DNA of 64,000 nucleotides, taken from positions 1,922,001-1,986,000 of the forward strand of contig NZ_JAFDSS010000001.1 in NCBI RefSeq assembly GCF_017831975.1, in the 5' to 3' direction. The notes beneath the pieces were generated by a model that ran no database searches, had not been told where the DNA came from, and saw nothing but the letters and a program-made list of their open reading frames with translations. This DNA comes from Microbacterium terrae. Lineage in GTDB: Bacteria; Actinomycetota; Actinomycetes; Actinomycetales; Microbacteriaceae. Numbering within the stretch: the first letter of the stretch is position 1; the number at the start of each line of letters is the position of its first letter. Shown here piece by piece: positions 7,884 through 18,550 of the stretch. The position numbers and the translations under genes are program-made.

Positions 7884-10670
7884 TCAGCCGCGCGGCTTCT
7901 CGACCATCTCTGTGGTCTCGATCTCGTCGCCGATCTGGATGTCGTTGTACTTGCCGAGGCCGATACCGCACTCGAAGTCCGTGCGGACCTCGGTGACGTC
8001 GTCCTTGAAGCGGCGCAGCGACTCGATGGCGAGGCCATCGGCGAGCACGACGCCGTCGCGGATGACGCGCGCCTTGGCGTTGCGCGTGATCGTGCCCGAG
8101 CGGACGATGACACCGGCGATGTTGCCGAACTTCGAGGAGCGGAACACCTCGCGGATCTCGGCGACACCCGACTGGACCTCTTCGAACTCCGGCTTGAGCA
8201 GGCCCTTGAGCGACTGCTCGACATCGTCGATCGCGTTGTAGATGACCGAGTAGAAGCGGACATCGACACCTTCACGGGCGGCGCGCTCGCGCGCCTTCGT
8301 GTCGGGACGGACGTTGAAGCCGATGACGATCGCGTTGTCGATCGTCGCCAGGTTGATGTCGGACTCGGTGATCGCACCCACACCGCGGTGGATGATCCGC
8401 AGCTGGACCGACTCGTCGACCTCGATCTTGAGGAGCGACTCCTCGAGCGCCTCGACGGCACCCGAGACGTCACCCTTGATGATGAGGTTGAGCGACTCGA
8501 CCTTGCCCTCTTCGAGAGCACGGGTGAAGTCCTCGAGCGAGATGCGCTTGCGGGCCTTGGCCAGCTGCGCGTTGCGCTCGGCCGCTTCACGCTTCTCGGC
8601 GATCTGGCGGGCGGTGCGGTCCTCTTCGGTCACGATGAAGGTGTCACCGGCGCGCGGCACGGAGTTCAGACCCTGCACCTGCACGGGACGCGACGGGTAG
8701 GCCTCCTCGACCGGGTCGCCGTTCTCGTCGGCCATCGCACGGACGCGTCCGTATGCGGTGCCGGCGACGATCGCGTCACCGACGCGGAGCGTTCCGGACT
8801 GGATGAGCACCGTGGCCACCGAGCCGCGGCCCTTGTCGAGCTTCGCCTCGATCGCAACACCACGGGCTGCCTTGTTCGGGTTGGCCGTGAGGTCGAGACC
8901 GGCGTCAGCCGTGAGCAGGAGGGCATCGAGGAGTTCCTGGATGCCGGTTCCCTGACGGGCCGACACGTCGACGAACATGACGTCGCCGCCGTACTCCTCG
9001 GCGACCAGACCGTACTCGGTGAGCTGCTGGCGCACCTTGGCCGGGTTGGCGTCGGGCTTGTCGACCTTGTTGACAGCGACCACGATCGGCACGTTCGCCG
9101 CCTGGGCGTGGTTGAGCGCCTCCACCGTCTGCGGCATGATGCCGTCGTCGGCGGCGACCACGAGGATCGCGAGGTCGGTCACCTGCGCACCACGGGCACG
9201 CATGGCGGTGAACGCCTCGTGACCCGGGGTGTCGATGAAGGTGATCGCACGCTCGATGCCCTCGTGCTCGGTCCACACCTGGTATGCACCGATGTGCTGG
9301 GTGATGCCACCGGCCTCACCCGCGACCACGTTGGTCTGGCGGATCGCGTCGAGGAGGCGCGTCTTACCGTGGTCGACGTGACCCATGACGGTCACGACCG
9401 GAGGCCGGATCTCGAGGTCTTCCTCGTTCTCCGCCTCCAGCTCGGCCTCGAGGTCGAGACCGAAGCCCTCGAGGAGCTCCTTGTCCTCGTCCTCGGGCGA
9501 GACCATCTGGATCTTGTAGCCGAGCTCGGCGCCGAGCACCTCGAACGTCGCCTCGTCCAGCGACTCGGTGGCCGTGGCCATCTCGCCGAGGTTGAAGAGG
9601 ATCGTCACGAGCGTGCCGGGCTGCACGGTGTAGCCGCGCAGAGCCTCGAGCTTGTCGGCGAAGTCGGCGATGGATGCGCCGCGACGCAGGCGGATGATCT
9701 CGCCGTTGCCCTTCGAGACGTTGACGCCACCGACGACCGGTGCCGACCGCATCTCGAACTCTTGGCGCTTCGCCCGACGCGACTTGCGCTGCTTCGACTT
9801 GCCGCCGCCCTTGCCGAACGCACCGGCGGTGCCACCGCCGGGGCCACGGCCACGACCGCCGCCACCACCGGGACGACCGGCGAAGCCGCCGCCTCCGGGT
9901 GCACCGGCACCGGGAGCGCCACCGGGACGCTGGAAGCCGCCGGCACCGCCGGGACGACCGGGACCGCCGGGACGCTGCTGGAACGGGGCTCCGGGACGAC
10001 CGCCGCCACCGGGACGACCGGCACCGCCGGGACGCGGAGCGCCGGGACGCGGGGCGCCCGGGCGCGGAGCCTGCGGACGCGGGATGTTGCCGGGCGTGGG
10101 ACGCTGGCCCATGCCCTGGGCCGAGGCGAACGGGTTGTTGCCCGGGCGGGGACCCGCCGGACGCTGACCCATACCCTGCGCCGAAGCGAACGGGTTGTTG
10201 CCCGGGCGCGGCGATCCGCCGCCGGGGCGGGGGGCCGCGGGAGCGGGTCCGCCGGGCTTCGGGCCGTCGCCGGCAGGGGCTGCGGCCGGCGCAGCCGGAG
10301 CAGCAGCCGCGGGCGCCTCAGCAGCCGGAGCCGGTGCGGCGGGGGCCGGAGCCGGAGCCGCCGGAGCCTCGGGCTCGGCGGGCTTGGTCGGACCGGGCTT
10401 GGGACCGGGGGTCGGGCGACCGCCGGCGGCCGGAGCCGCGGGACGCGCCGGACCGGGGCGACCGGCCGGGCGACCGGCGGGTGCCGCAGCGGCGCCGCCG
10501 GTGCTCACACCGTCTGCCTCGAGGGCGGCGCGGAGCTTACGGGCGACCGGGGGTTCGATGGTCGAGGAGGGGCTCTTGACGAATTCGCCGAGCTCCTTCA
10601 GCTTCGCAAGGGCGACCTTGCTGTCGACGCCGAGTTCGGAAGCGATCTCGTGCACGCGTGGTTTTGCCAC
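7884..10670 (-). CDS. infB: Translation initiation factor IF-2
   Basis: GTPase that places fMet-tRNA on the 30S subunit and promotes subunit joining. The 928-residue protein has an IF2_N module (residues 1-50, beginning [18 protein letters not shown]) and a long Pro/Gly/Ala-rich linker (about 55-300). A basic [13 protein letters not shown] segment follows, then the G domain with [16 protein letters not shown] and NKVDKP, and the C-terminal fMet-tRNA-binding domains. The linker contains an exact internal repeat, [17 protein letters not shown], twice in tandem. Such linkers vary freely among actinobacteria. Gene order nusA-ylxR-infB-rbfA is conserved. Confidence 0.97.
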   Translation of the reverse strand: MAKPRVHEIASELGVDSKVALAKLKELGEFVKSPSSTIEPPVARKLRAALEADGVSTGGAAAAPAGRPAGRPGPARPAAPAAGGRPTPGPKPGPTKPAEPEAPAAPAPAPAAPAPAAEAPAAAAPAAPAAAPAGDGPKPGGPAPAAPRPGGGSPRPGNNPFASAQGMGQRPAGPRPGNNPFASAQGMGQRPTPGNIPRPQAPRPGAPRPGAPRPGGAGRPGGGGRPGAPFQQRPGGPGRPGGAGGFQRPGGAPGAGAPGGGGFAGRPGGGGGRGRGPGGGTAGAFGKGGGKSKQRKSRRAKRQEFEMRSAPVVGGVNVSKGNGEIIRLRRGASIADFADKLEALRGYTVQPGTLVTILFNLGEMATATESLDEATFEVLGAELGYKIQMVSPEDEDKELLEGFGLDLEAELEAENEEDLEIRPPVVTVMGHVDHGKTRLLDAIRQTNVVAGEAGGITQHIGAYQVWTEHEGIERAITFIDTPGHEAFTAMRARGAQVTDLAILVVAADDGIMPQTVEALNHAQAANVPIVVAVNKVDKPDANPAKVRQQLTEYGLVAEEYGGDVMFVDVSARQGTGIQELLDALLLTADAGLDLTANPNKAARGVAIEAKLDKGRGSVATVLIQSGTLRVGDAIVAGTAYGRVRAMADENGDPVEEAYPSRPVQVQGLNSVPRAGDTFIVTEEDRTARQIAEKREAAERNAQLAKARKRISLEDFTRALEEGKVESLNLIIKGDVSGAVEALEESLLKIEVDESVQLRIIHRGVGAITESDINLATIDNAIVIGFNVRPDTKARERAAREGVDVRFYSVIYNAIDDVEQSLKGLLKPEFEEVQSGVAEIREVFRSSKFGNIAGVIVRSGTITRNAKARVIRDGVVLADGLAIESLRRFKDDVTEVRTDFECGIGLGKYNDIQIGDEIETTEMVEKPRG

Positions 10671-10762
10671 AATTCTCCTGTCTGGGGCCTACCCCGGACA
10701 GGGCAGACCGTTACTCGCGGACGGGTCTCATTTCGAGCCGTTCACTTTGTTTCCATAGCCGT

Positions 10763-11014
10763 TCAGCCTTTTCGCTGTAGGAACTGTTCGATGGTCTGCG
10801 TGTCAAGCGGGCCTGACACACGCAATGCCCGCACGAAAGCGCGGCGCTTGACTGCAGCATCCACGCATTCGGGCGTCTCGTGCACCCACGCGCCTCGCCC
10901 GGGCAACGACGCGCGCTCGTCGGGGACGAGGACGGAATCGATGGACACCACCCTGAGAAGGGAGGATCGGGGAGCACGCGTGCGGCATCCGACGCACGTT
11001 CGTACGGCAATCAT
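10763..11014 (-). CDS. YlxR-family RNA-binding protein (DUF448)
   Basis: An 83-residue basic protein with the family signature RTCVGCRTRAPRSSLLRVV near the N-terminus and GRGAWVHE in the centre. YlxR proteins bind RNA, and some affect RNase P or transcription; the role here is inferred from family and position between nusA and infB. It starts 29 bases after the nusA stop, consistent with cotranscription. Confidence 0.93.
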   Translation of the reverse strand: MIAVRTCVGCRTRAPRSSLLRVVSIDSVLVPDERASLPGRGAWVHETPECVDAAVKRRAFVRALRVSGPLDTQTIEQFLQRKG

Positions 11015-11043
11015 CTTACACCTCGACGCTGGAGCGTCGCGCG

Positions 11044-12033
11044 TCAGGCGTCTTCGAGGATGCTGTCGGGCTGGATGTCGATCTTGGCTCCGGTCAGCTT
11101 CGCGGCGAGACGCGCGTTCTGACCTTCCTTGCCGATCGCGAGCGACAGCTGGTAGTCGGGGACGAGCGCGCGCACGGCCTTGATGTTCGCATCGAGCACG
11201 AAGCTCGACGTCACCTTGGCCGGCGACAGCGCGTTGGCGACGAACTTCGCGAGCTCGGGGTCGTAGTCGACGATGTCGATCTTCTCGCCGCCGAGCTCCT
11301 CGGTGACGGCGCGCACGCGGCGGCCGAGCTCGCCGATGCAGGCGCCCTTGGCGTTGATCGACGGGTCGTTGCCCTTGACGGCGATCTTGGTGCGGTGGCC
11401 GGCCTCGCGGGCGAGCGACACGATCTCGACGAGACCAGCCGCGATCTCGGGCACCTCGAGGGCGAACAGCTTGCGGACGAGACCCGGGTGGGTGCGCGAG
11501 ACCGTGATCTGCGGCCCCTTGGTGCCCTTGGCGACGCTCGTCACGTAAACGCGCAGGCGTGACCCGTGGGCGTACTCCTCACCGGGAACCTGCTCCTCGG
11601 GCGGGAGGATCGCCTCGACGGTGCCGAGGTCGACGTGCACCATGCGCGGGTTCGGGCCCTGCTGCACGACGCCGGCGACGATGTCGCCCTCCTTGCCGCG
11701 GAACTCTCCGAGCACGGCGTCGTCGGCGATGTCGCGCAGACGCTGGCTGATGACCTGCTTGGCCGCGAAGGCGGCGATGCGACCGAAGTCCTCGGGGGTC
11801 GACTCCTCTTCGCCGATGACGGCGCCCTCCTCGTCGAGCAGGGGGATGAAGACGGCGACGTGACCGGTCTTGCGGTCGAGCTCCGCGCGGGCGCCTTCGG
11901 GCAGCTCGCCGGTGGGTGAGGTGTGCTTCGCGTACGCGGTCAGGATGGCCTGTTCGATGATCCGGACGAGTTCGTCGAAGGGGATCTCCTTCTCACGCTC
12001 GACCGTGCGCAGCAGTCCGAGATCGATGTCCAT
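11044..12033 (-). CDS. nusA: Transcription termination/antitermination factor NusA
   Basis: Binds RNA polymerase and nascent RNA to modulate pausing, termination and antitermination. The 329-residue protein starts with the RNAP-binding domain (MDIDLGLLRTVEREKEIP). It continues with an S1 domain (around GDIVAGVVQQGPNPRMVHVDLG) and two KH domains (the GACIGELGRRVRAVTEELGG and IGKEGQNARLAAKLTGAKI loops). It ends shortly after KH2 without the acidic repeats of E. coli NusA, as usual for actinobacteria. ACGGAGG precedes the ATG. The gene normally upstream, rimP, is absent; a lipase gene occupies that place. Confidence 0.96.
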   Translation of the reverse strand: MDIDLGLLRTVEREKEIPFDELVRIIEQAILTAYAKHTSPTGELPEGARAELDRKTGHVAVFIPLLDEEGAVIGEEESTPEDFGRIAAFAAKQVISQRLRDIADDAVLGEFRGKEGDIVAGVVQQGPNPRMVHVDLGTVEAILPPEEQVPGEEYAHGSRLRVYVTSVAKGTKGPQITVSRTHPGLVRKLFALEVPEIAAGLVEIVSLAREAGHRTKIAVKGNDPSINAKGACIGELGRRVRAVTEELGGEKIDIVDYDPELAKFVANALSPAKVTSSFVLDANIKAVRALVPDYQLSLAIGKEGQNARLAAKLTGAKIDIQPDSILEDA

Positions 12034-12177
12034 ATCAGGCCTCCGTATTCAGCTCTCACCGGCGCTACCTGCCGCCGGAACCCTACAACGTTACCCGATG
12101 CCGGGAGCGCCGGTGCTGGGAAGGGCCTGGAGGGCGGGCCTGACGACGACCAGAGGATGCACCGCCCGGATCGCCGG

Positions 12178-14013
12178 TCAGCGGTTGCAGTCGTCGACGG
12201 GCGCGTCGGTGCCCGAGAACCGCGCCTGCGTCCAGCGGGTGAGCACGGGGAGGAACCGCGACCGCGGAAGCAGCGTGGCGAGGTGATCGTACCCCTGGAA
12301 GATCACCCACCGGGCCTGGACGCCGTCGGCGCACAGCCGTTCGACGAACTCCTGCTGCAGATGCGGCGGGATCACCTCGTCGGCGTCGCCCCAGGTCACG
12401 AGCACCGGCGTCTCCCACGGCCCGGTCGCGGCGTTGTCGGCGAGCCGCTCCCCCAGTGCTCCGGCGGTGAGGTCCTCGACGTAGAGGGGGCGGTCCTCCG
12501 AGACTCCGAGTCCCGTCGCGATCGACACGACCACCCCCGGCTCGCTCGGGCATCGCTGCGTCATCTCGCGCACGATCGTCTCGCCGCCCGAGGCGACGTA
12601 GTCGGAGACGTCGACGTTCGGATACGTGTCGGCGTACGGGACGAGCACCCACGAGATGAGGATCGTGAGGAGGATGTCGTCGTCCCGGGCCGTCGCCTCC
12701 TCCGCGAGCGCCAGCGGATCGGTGACCGGCGCGAGCACCGCCGTGCCGAGCATCTCGATGCCGGGCGCGTAGTCCGCGGCGATCTGCGACATCCACAGCG
12801 CCGCGTGCCCGCCCTGCGAATGACCCCAGGCGACGGTGCGCTCCGACAGCGCCAGCCCGGGCAGCTGACGCGCGGCGAGCACCGCGTCGAGCGACGAGCG
12901 CGCTTCGCCTCGCCCGATGAGGTAGGGGAAGACGCCGGGGGCGCCCTGGCCGGAGTAGTCGGATGCCACCACCACCCAGCCGCGGTCGATCGCGTCGTCG
13001 AGCGCCGGGATCGCCCACTTCGTCGCCGACGCATCGCGCAGACTCGGCGCGCACCCGCGCGCCACGCCCGTCGTCCCGTGGTTCCACGCGATCACCGGCC
13101 GGGCGCCGGCCCGTCGCTCCTCGGGCACGATCACGAGCGCGCTCGCGACAGCGGGATCGCCCAGCGCGTCACGGGTGGTGTACAGGATGCGGGTGACGTC
13201 GGCGCCTTCGGGATGCTGGCCGGCGAACGCGTCGGCGCGGATGAGCTCGCCGTGCGCATACGGCACCGTCGCGGGCGGGTCGTAGAACGCGTCGACGACC
13301 GGGGCCCCGTCAGCGAGCCACGAGCTGAGCCCCCAGACGCCGACCGCGAGTGCGACGAGCACCGCCGACAGCCCGTACCGACCCGCGGCGAGCAGCCCGG
13401 CGACGCGCCGGGAGGGCGCCGGCGGCGCGGCATCCGCTCCCCCGTCCACCGCGCGGGGGCCCGCGAACGCGCGGATGGCCCGGAAGAGGAGCGTGGCGCC
13501 GAACACGAGGCACCGGATGCCGAAGACCACGGCGGCGACGAGCACGGTGACGTCGGGCCAGGCGAAGGCCAGGACGCCGAACGTGAGCTGCGCGGCCGAC
13601 CAGCAGATCGCGAGCACGCGCTCGCTCACGGTCCCGCCTGCGATCGCGTCGAACGCCGACGCGAGTCCGCCGACGATGAGGAGCACGGCGAGGATGTCGG
13701 GAAGCAGCTCGAGCGTGCGCCCGAAGCCCACCAGCACGGCGACACCCAGGACGATCCAGATCAGCGCGAACACCAGTCGCGACCACCGCGACGCGCGGCG
13801 GGCGGCGACGAGCTGGGCGATCCCCGTGACGATCGCGCTCAGGCCGATGTAGACGGTCAGAAGCAGCAGCGAGGTGAGCGGGCGGGCCACGATGAGCACT
13901 CCGAGCAGCACCGCCGCCGCTCCGATCACCGCCAGCACCCAGGTCGGCGCAGCATCGGTCAGACGCGGAAGAGCACTCCACGCAGTGCCGGTTCGACGTC
14001 GGGCCTCGCGCAT
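12178..14013 (-). CDS. Membrane-anchored lipase: HdeD-like membrane domain fused to a secretory-lipase domain
   Basis: A 611-residue two-part protein. Residues about 25-180 form six hydrophobic helices resembling the HdeD/DUF308 family, and a seventh helix follows at 213-232. The remainder is an alpha/beta hydrolase of the secretory lipase (LIP) type. It has NHGT (residues 311-314, oxyanion region), the nucleophile elbow GHSQGG with Ser399, a later acid in WGDADEVIP and a likely catalytic His in the GYDHLATL segment. Topology puts the hydrolase outside the cell, still tethered. TATCAT ends 6 bases before the ATG. The substrate (acylglycerol or other ester) is not known. Confidence 0.8.
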   Translation of the reverse strand: MREARRRTGTAWSALPRLTDAAPTWVLAVIGAAAVLLGVLIVARPLTSLLLLTVYIGLSAIVTGIAQLVAARRASRWSRLVFALIWIVLGVAVLVGFGRTLELLPDILAVLLIVGGLASAFDAIAGGTVSERVLAICWSAAQLTFGVLAFAWPDVTVLVAAVVFGIRCLVFGATLLFRAIRAFAGPRAVDGGADAAPPAPSRRVAGLLAAGRYGLSAVLVALAVGVWGLSSWLADGAPVVDAFYDPPATVPYAHGELIRADAFAGQHPEGADVTRILYTTRDALGDPAVASALVIVPEERRAGARPVIAWNHGTTGVARGCAPSLRDASATKWAIPALDDAIDRGWVVVASDYSGQGAPGVFPYLIGRGEARSSLDAVLAARQLPGLALSERTVAWGHSQGGHAALWMSQIAADYAPGIEMLGTAVLAPVTDPLALAEEATARDDDILLTILISWVLVPYADTYPNVDVSDYVASGGETIVREMTQRCPSEPGVVVSIATGLGVSEDRPLYVEDLTAGALGERLADNAATGPWETPVLVTWGDADEVIPPHLQQEFVERLCADGVQARWVIFQGYDHLATLLPRSRFLPVLTRWTQARFSGTDAPVDDCNR

Positions 14014-14078
14014 CGGCCCATGATAGGCACGGCCGGCCGGGGGTATCCCTCGGCACGCCCCCTCGCCATACTGGGGCG

Positions 14079-15590
14079 ATGGATGCGCTGATCAGCTGGA
14101 TGGGAACGTGGGGCGACAACCTGTGGACGTGGATCGTCCTGCCCGTGGTGGTGGTCCTCGGGCTCTACTTCACGATCAGGTCGGGGGTCGTGCAGTTCCG
14201 CCTCATCCCCGAGATGTTCCGCACCCTCACCGACAAGACGCCGCGTGACGCGTCGGGCGAGCCGCAGTCGGTGTCGTCGTTCCAGGCGTTCACGATCTCG
14301 GCGGCGTCCCGCGTGGGGGTCGGCAACATCGCCGGCGTCGGAACGGCGATCGCGCTCGGCGGTCCGGGCGCGGTGTTCTGGATGTGGCTCATGGCGTTCG
14401 TCGGCGGCGCATCCGCCTTCATCGAGTCCTCGCTCGCGCAGCTCTACAAGACGCGCGACCGCGACGGCTTCCGCGGGGGTCCGGCCTACTACATGGAGCG
14501 CGGACTCGGCGCCCGCTGGATGGGCATCGTCTTCGCGATCATCCTCATCATCTGCTTCCCGCTCGCGTTCTCGTCGCTGCAGGCCAACACGATCCAGGCG
14601 ACCGTCGCCGGCAGCCTCGACGAGTCGGCTCAGTCCTGGCTCCCCTGGGTGACCGGCATCACCCTCTCGGTGCTCACGACGCTCGTCGTCTTCGGCGGTG
14701 TGCGCCGCATCGCCTCGGTGACGCAGGCCCTCGTCCCGGCGATGGCGCTGCTGTACCTCCTCGTCGGCCTCGTGATCGTGGTCATCCACGCCGACCAGCT
14801 GCCCGCCGCGTTCGCCTCGATCTTCACCTCGGCGTTCGGCTACAACGAGGTGGTCGGCGCGGCCCTCGGCTACATCATCCTCACCGGCGCCCGGCGCGGC
14901 ATGTTCTCGAACGAGGCTGGGCTCGGCTCGGCACCCAACGCCGGGGCCTCGGCCGCGGTGACGCATCCGGTGAAGCAGGGCCTCGTGCAGACGCTCGGCG
15001 TGTACTTCGACACGTTCCTGGTGTGCTCGATCACCGCGTTCATCATCCTCGTGTCTGTGCCCGACCTCGCGAACGCCGAGCAGGGCATCGGGCTCACGCA
15101 GGGGGCGGTCACCTCGGCCCTCGGCGACTGGTCGAACATCCTGCTGAGCGTCATCATCTTCCTGCTCGCGTTCAGCTCGATCCTCGGCAACTACTACTAC
15201 GGCGAGTCGAACATCGAGTTCATCACCCAGAGCCGAAGCGTGCTCACCGGGTACCGCATCCTCGCCGTCGTCGCCGTCTTCGTCGGGTCGGTGCTGTCGG
15301 CCGGAGCCATCTGGACCTTCGCCGACGGAGTCATGGGGTTCATGGCGCTCACGAACCTCATCGCGATCGGCCTGCTGTCGGGTGTCGGCTTCCGGCTGCT
15401 CAAGGACTACACGCAGCAGCGGCGCGAGGGCCTCGATCCGGTCTTCACGCGCGACCGCATGCCCGACGTGCGCGGCGTCGAGGTGTGGGAGGACGCCCTG
15501 TCGGTCACCGGCCCGATCGACCTGCCCACCAAGCGCCACCAGGCCGAGAAGCACCGCGACCACCTGCACGGCGCGCCGCACGCCGAGTGA
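14079..15590 (+). CDS. Sodium:alanine/glycine symporter, AGCS family
   Basis: A 503-residue polytopic transporter that imports alanine or glycine with sodium. Family hallmarks are ISAASRVGVGNIAGVGTAIA, GGPAYYMERGLG and NEAGLGSAPNAGASA, with about eleven membrane helices. The soluble C-terminal tail (after about residue 445) is charged. CATACT ends 6 bases before the ATG, so a leaderless start is possible. The next gene overlaps its stop. Which amino acid is carried cannot be read from the sequence; alanine would fit the ald gene further along. Confidence 0.9.
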   Translation: MDALISWMGTWGDNLWTWIVLPVVVVLGLYFTIRSGVVQFRLIPEMFRTLTDKTPRDASGEPQSVSSFQAFTISAASRVGVGNIAGVGTAIALGGPGAVFWMWLMAFVGGASAFIESSLAQLYKTRDRDGFRGGPAYYMERGLGARWMGIVFAIILIICFPLAFSSLQANTIQATVAGSLDESAQSWLPWVTGITLSVLTTLVVFGGVRRIASVTQALVPAMALLYLLVGLVIVVIHADQLPAAFASIFTSAFGYNEVVGAALGYIILTGARRGMFSNEAGLGSAPNAGASAAVTHPVKQGLVQTLGVYFDTFLVCSITAFIILVSVPDLANAEQGIGLTQGAVTSALGDWSNILLSVIIFLLAFSSILGNYYYGESNIEFITQSRSVLTGYRILAVVAVFVGSVLSAGAIWTFADGVMGFMALTNLIAIGLLSGVGFRLLKDYTQQRREGLDPVFTRDRMPDVRGVEVWEDALSVTGPIDLPTKRHQAEKHRDHLHGAPHAE

Positions 15591-16408
15591 CGGCCCGCCA
15601 CGAGGGGTCGACCCGGCCGAGACGGGTCGCGCGCGAGGCCCAGGACTCCGCTGCGCTGCGTTTCGCCGCGCGCGGCGGGTACGTCGCGAGCGGGGTGGTG
15701 CACCTCATCGTCGGGGTGCTCGTGATCGCGGTGGCGTTCGGCGGCGACGGCGTGGCGGATCAGACCGGCGCGTTCCGGGCGATCGCCGGGGCGCCGCTCG
15801 GATTCGTCCTGCTGTGGATCGCGGCGATCGCGCTGCTCGCGCTCGCGGTCTGGCAGGTGCTCGACGGCGTGCTCGTGCGCAGAGGCGGCGAGGTGAAGAA
15901 GTGGGGCGCGCGCCTGGTCGAGTGGGGGAAGGCCCTGGTCTTCCTCGCGCTCGGCGTTGTGGCCGCCGCCGTGGCGGTCGGGGCACGACCCGACCCCGAC
16001 GGCAGCGTCGCAGACGCCTCGCGGGGGCTGATCGCCCTGCCCGGCGGACCCGTGCTGCTGGGCGCGATCGGGATCGGCATCCTCGCGTCGGGCATCGGCT
16101 TCGCCGTCGCCGGGGTGCGCCGTCGCTACCTCGAACAGCTGGACCTGCCGTCGGGCGTCGCCGGCACGGCGGTGACCTGGCTCGCCGTGATCGGGTTCGT
16201 GGCCAAGGGGCTCGCCCTCGTCACGGTCGGAGTACTCCTCCTCGTCGCCGCGATCAGGCTCAGCCCGGAGGATGCGGGCGGCCTGGACGCCGCGATCGAC
16301 GGTCTCGTCGCCCTCCCGGCCGGACCCGCGCTGTGCCTCGTCATCGGCATCGGGCTGATCGCCTACGGCGTGTTCCTCGTGTGCCGCTCGAAGCTGCAGC
16401 GACTGTGA
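15587..16408 (+). CDS. DUF1206 membrane protein
   Basis: A 273-residue membrane protein built of three repeated two-helix units. Each opens with a short motif like ARGGYVASGVVHLIVGVLVI, and the same pattern recurs near residues 105 and 190. This triple repeat is the layout of DUF1206 proteins. Function unknown. The GTG start (15587-15589) overlaps the symporter TGA, so translation is coupled; whether it helps the transporter is open. The stop codon is part of the terminator stem. Confidence 0.8.
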   Translation: MTARHEGSTRPRRVAREAQDSAALRFAARGGYVASGVVHLIVGVLVIAVAFGGDGVADQTGAFRAIAGAPLGFVLLWIAAIALLALAVWQVLDGVLVRRGGEVKKWGARLVEWGKALVFLALGVVAAAVAVGARPDPDGSVADASRGLIALPGGPVLLGAIGIGILASGIGFAVAGVRRRYLEQLDLPSGVAGTAVTWLAVIGFVAKGLALVTVGVLLLVAAIRLSPEDAGGLDAAIDGLVALPAGPALCLVIGIGLIAYGVFLVCRSKLQRL

Positions 16409-16440
16409 GGACGGATTCAGCGGCATCCGCCCTCACAGTC
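16401..16440. terminator. Bidirectional hairpin between the DUF1206 gene and phoX
   Basis: 16-bp stem with one mismatch (16401-16416 with 16425-16440) and an 8-base loop, between convergent genes. It includes the last codons of the DUF1206 gene. Confidence 0.75.
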
Positions 16441-16451
16441 CTCTCGCCGGA

Positions 16452-18539
16452 TCAGGCCCGATAGACCTGCACCACCGACGGACGCGGCGCGTCGGGCACG
16501 GCACCCTTCGCGGTCGAGCCGTAGTCGGGGAACAGCGAGTGCTGCGCGCCCACGGCGCCGTCCTCGCCCGGGTGCTGAACCGAGACGAACACGAGGCCGT
16601 CACGGTCGTGGATGACCGGGCCGCACGTCTCGGCCTCACGCGGAACGGCCAGGAACTGCTGGACCTTCCCACGCTCCGCGCCTTCGAGCGGCACGAGGAA
16701 CAGACCGTCGTTGTAGCCGATCGTGCTGGGGGCGCCGTCGGTCGAGATCCAGAGGTTGCCCTTCGAATCGAAAGCGACGTTGTCGGGGCACGAGATCGGC
16801 GACACCTTGTCTGCGGGGAATCCGGCGAAGTACGTGTTCGCGTTGGTCGCGGGATCGCCGCAGAGGAGCAGGATGCTCCACCCGAAGGTGGTGCCCGACT
16901 GACCCCGGGTCTCGGTGAGTTCGATCACGTGCCCGTAGCGGTTGCCGGTGACGGGGTTTGCCTCGTCGAGCGCCGAAGCGGTGCCGCGCTGCGAGTTGTT
17001 CGTGAGCGCCACGTAGACCTTGCCGGTCTTCGGGTTGGGCTCGACGTCTTCGGGGCGGTCCATCTTGGTCGCACCCACGGCGTCCGCGGCCAGGCGCGTG
17101 TAGACGAGAACCTCGTCGATGGACATCCCGGGCACGGCGCTGCGGCCGCCGCGGGTGAGCGGGATCCAGGTGCCCGAGCCGTCGAACGCGCCGTCCGAGG
17201 GCAGCGCCCCGGTGCCGGTGATCTCGGCGGCCGGCGAGTCGCCGGTGAACTTCGCGACGAAGAGGTCGCCCTCTTCGAGCAGGCGCATGTTGTGCTTGCG
17301 CGCCGAGTTCCCCTTGCGCCCGTCGTAGCGGTTCTTCGAGACGAACTTGTAGAGGTAGTCGTTGCGCTCGTCGTCGCCCATGTAGGCGACGACGTGGCCG
17401 TCGCGCCCGACGATCACGTTGGCGCCCTCGTGCTTCATGCGCCCCATGGCGGTGTGCTTGCGGGGCGTCGACTTCGGGTCCTGCGGGTCGATCTCGACGA
17501 TCCAGCCGAAGCGGTTCGGCTCGTTGACGTAGTCGGCGCTGTGGGCGTCGAAGCGGGGGTCGTAGGTCTCCCACCCGGTCGACGTCGACGTCGAGGCGCT
17601 CGCCTGGTAGCGCTTCTGGCCGGCGGTGTCGGCGGCCCAGGCGAAGTAGCCGTTGAAGTTCTCCTCACCCGAGAGCACGGTCCCCCACGGAGTGGTGCCG
17701 CCGGCGCAGTTGCCGAGGGTGCCCTTGACGTGGCGACCCTTGCGATCGGCCTTCGTCTTGACGAGGTCGGAGCCCGCCGCAGGTCCGGTCAGCTCGAACG
17801 TCGTCTCGACCGTGATCCGGCGGTTGCGCCGCCCGCCCTGGACGTACTTCCACCGTCCGCCGTCGCGCTTGCGCGCGAGTTCGACGACCGCCATGCCCTG
17901 GGCCATCTTGTAGATGTCTCCGCGGCGGCGGAGCTCAGCGGCATCGGTCGTCGGCGTGAACATGATGCCCGGGTTGACGTACTCGTGGTTGGTGACGAGC
18001 ACCCCCGAGCGCCGGTTGCCGTCGGCGATGATGTCGAGGTAGTCGCAGTTGTACCCGAACTGCTGCGCCTGCGCCTCGGGCGACTGCGCGGCGAAGTCGA
18101 ACGCCGGCGACTTCTTGAACAGCGGGTCGCCCCAGCGCACGAGCGGCTCCCAGGCGAAGCCCTGCGGAACGGTGAAGGCGTCGACCAGACGGTCGACGGG
18201 CGCGATGGCGTCGAAGGCGAGCCCGCGGCCCGCCGCACCGCCGCCGCCACCGCCGAACGACGCTCCGGCACCGCCGACACCGGCGGCGACGGGCGACGAG
18301 GTCGGCGCGCCGGACTCGAGCCCGATGCCGACGGCGACGGCTGCAGCGGCGCCCATGCCGAGCAGAGCGCGCCGCGAGAAGGCAGCCGAGGCGATGTCAC
18401 GGAAGTGCTCGTTGCCGGACTGGTTGCACTCCGGTCCGATGCAGGCGTTCGCGCACTTGAACTGGCAGGTCACCGCGGAGCGCTTGCCGCGCACGTGGTC
18501 GGCCATCGGCAGCGCGCGCCGGTCTTCGATCATGGTCAT
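16452..18539 (-). CDS. phoX: PhoX-type alkaline phosphatase (DUF839), Tat-exported
   Basis: A 695-residue extracellular phosphatase of the PhoX/DUF839 class, which uses iron and calcium to release phosphate from phosphoesters. The N-terminus has the cysteine-rich segment CQFKCANACIGPEC typical of actinobacterial members. A twin-arginine signal SRRALLGMGAAAAVAVG lies at about residues 55-71, so the long pre-signal region is normal for this group. The beta-propeller body carries family stretches such as NHEYVNPG and RMKHEGANV. A perfect 17-base palindrome lies just upstream of the start. Phosphate control is likely but not proven. Confidence 0.88.
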   Translation of the reverse strand: MTMIEDRRALPMADHVRGKRSAVTCQFKCANACIGPECNQSGNEHFRDIASAAFSRRALLGMGAAAAVAVGIGLESGAPTSSPVAAGVGGAGASFGGGGGGAAGRGLAFDAIAPVDRLVDAFTVPQGFAWEPLVRWGDPLFKKSPAFDFAAQSPEAQAQQFGYNCDYLDIIADGNRRSGVLVTNHEYVNPGIMFTPTTDAAELRRRGDIYKMAQGMAVVELARKRDGGRWKYVQGGRRNRRITVETTFELTGPAAGSDLVKTKADRKGRHVKGTLGNCAGGTTPWGTVLSGEENFNGYFAWAADTAGQKRYQASASTSTSTGWETYDPRFDAHSADYVNEPNRFGWIVEIDPQDPKSTPRKHTAMGRMKHEGANVIVGRDGHVVAYMGDDERNDYLYKFVSKNRYDGRKGNSARKHNMRLLEEGDLFVAKFTGDSPAAEITGTGALPSDGAFDGSGTWIPLTRGGRSAVPGMSIDEVLVYTRLAADAVGATKMDRPEDVEPNPKTGKVYVALTNNSQRGTASALDEANPVTGNRYGHVIELTETRGQSGTTFGWSILLLCGDPATNANTYFAGFPADKVSPISCPDNVAFDSKGNLWISTDGAPSTIGYNDGLFLVPLEGAERGKVQQFLAVPREAETCGPVIHDRDGLVFVSVQHPGEDGAVGAQHSLFPDYGSTAKGAVPDAPRPSVVQVYRA

Positions 18540-18550
18540 GAGGATCCCTC

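Noticed and set aside
8388..11183. A 931-codon plus-strand open frame opposite infB
   Set aside because: It mirrors infB codon for codon, its composition is that of a high-GC antisense shadow, and it matches no family; infB is certain.
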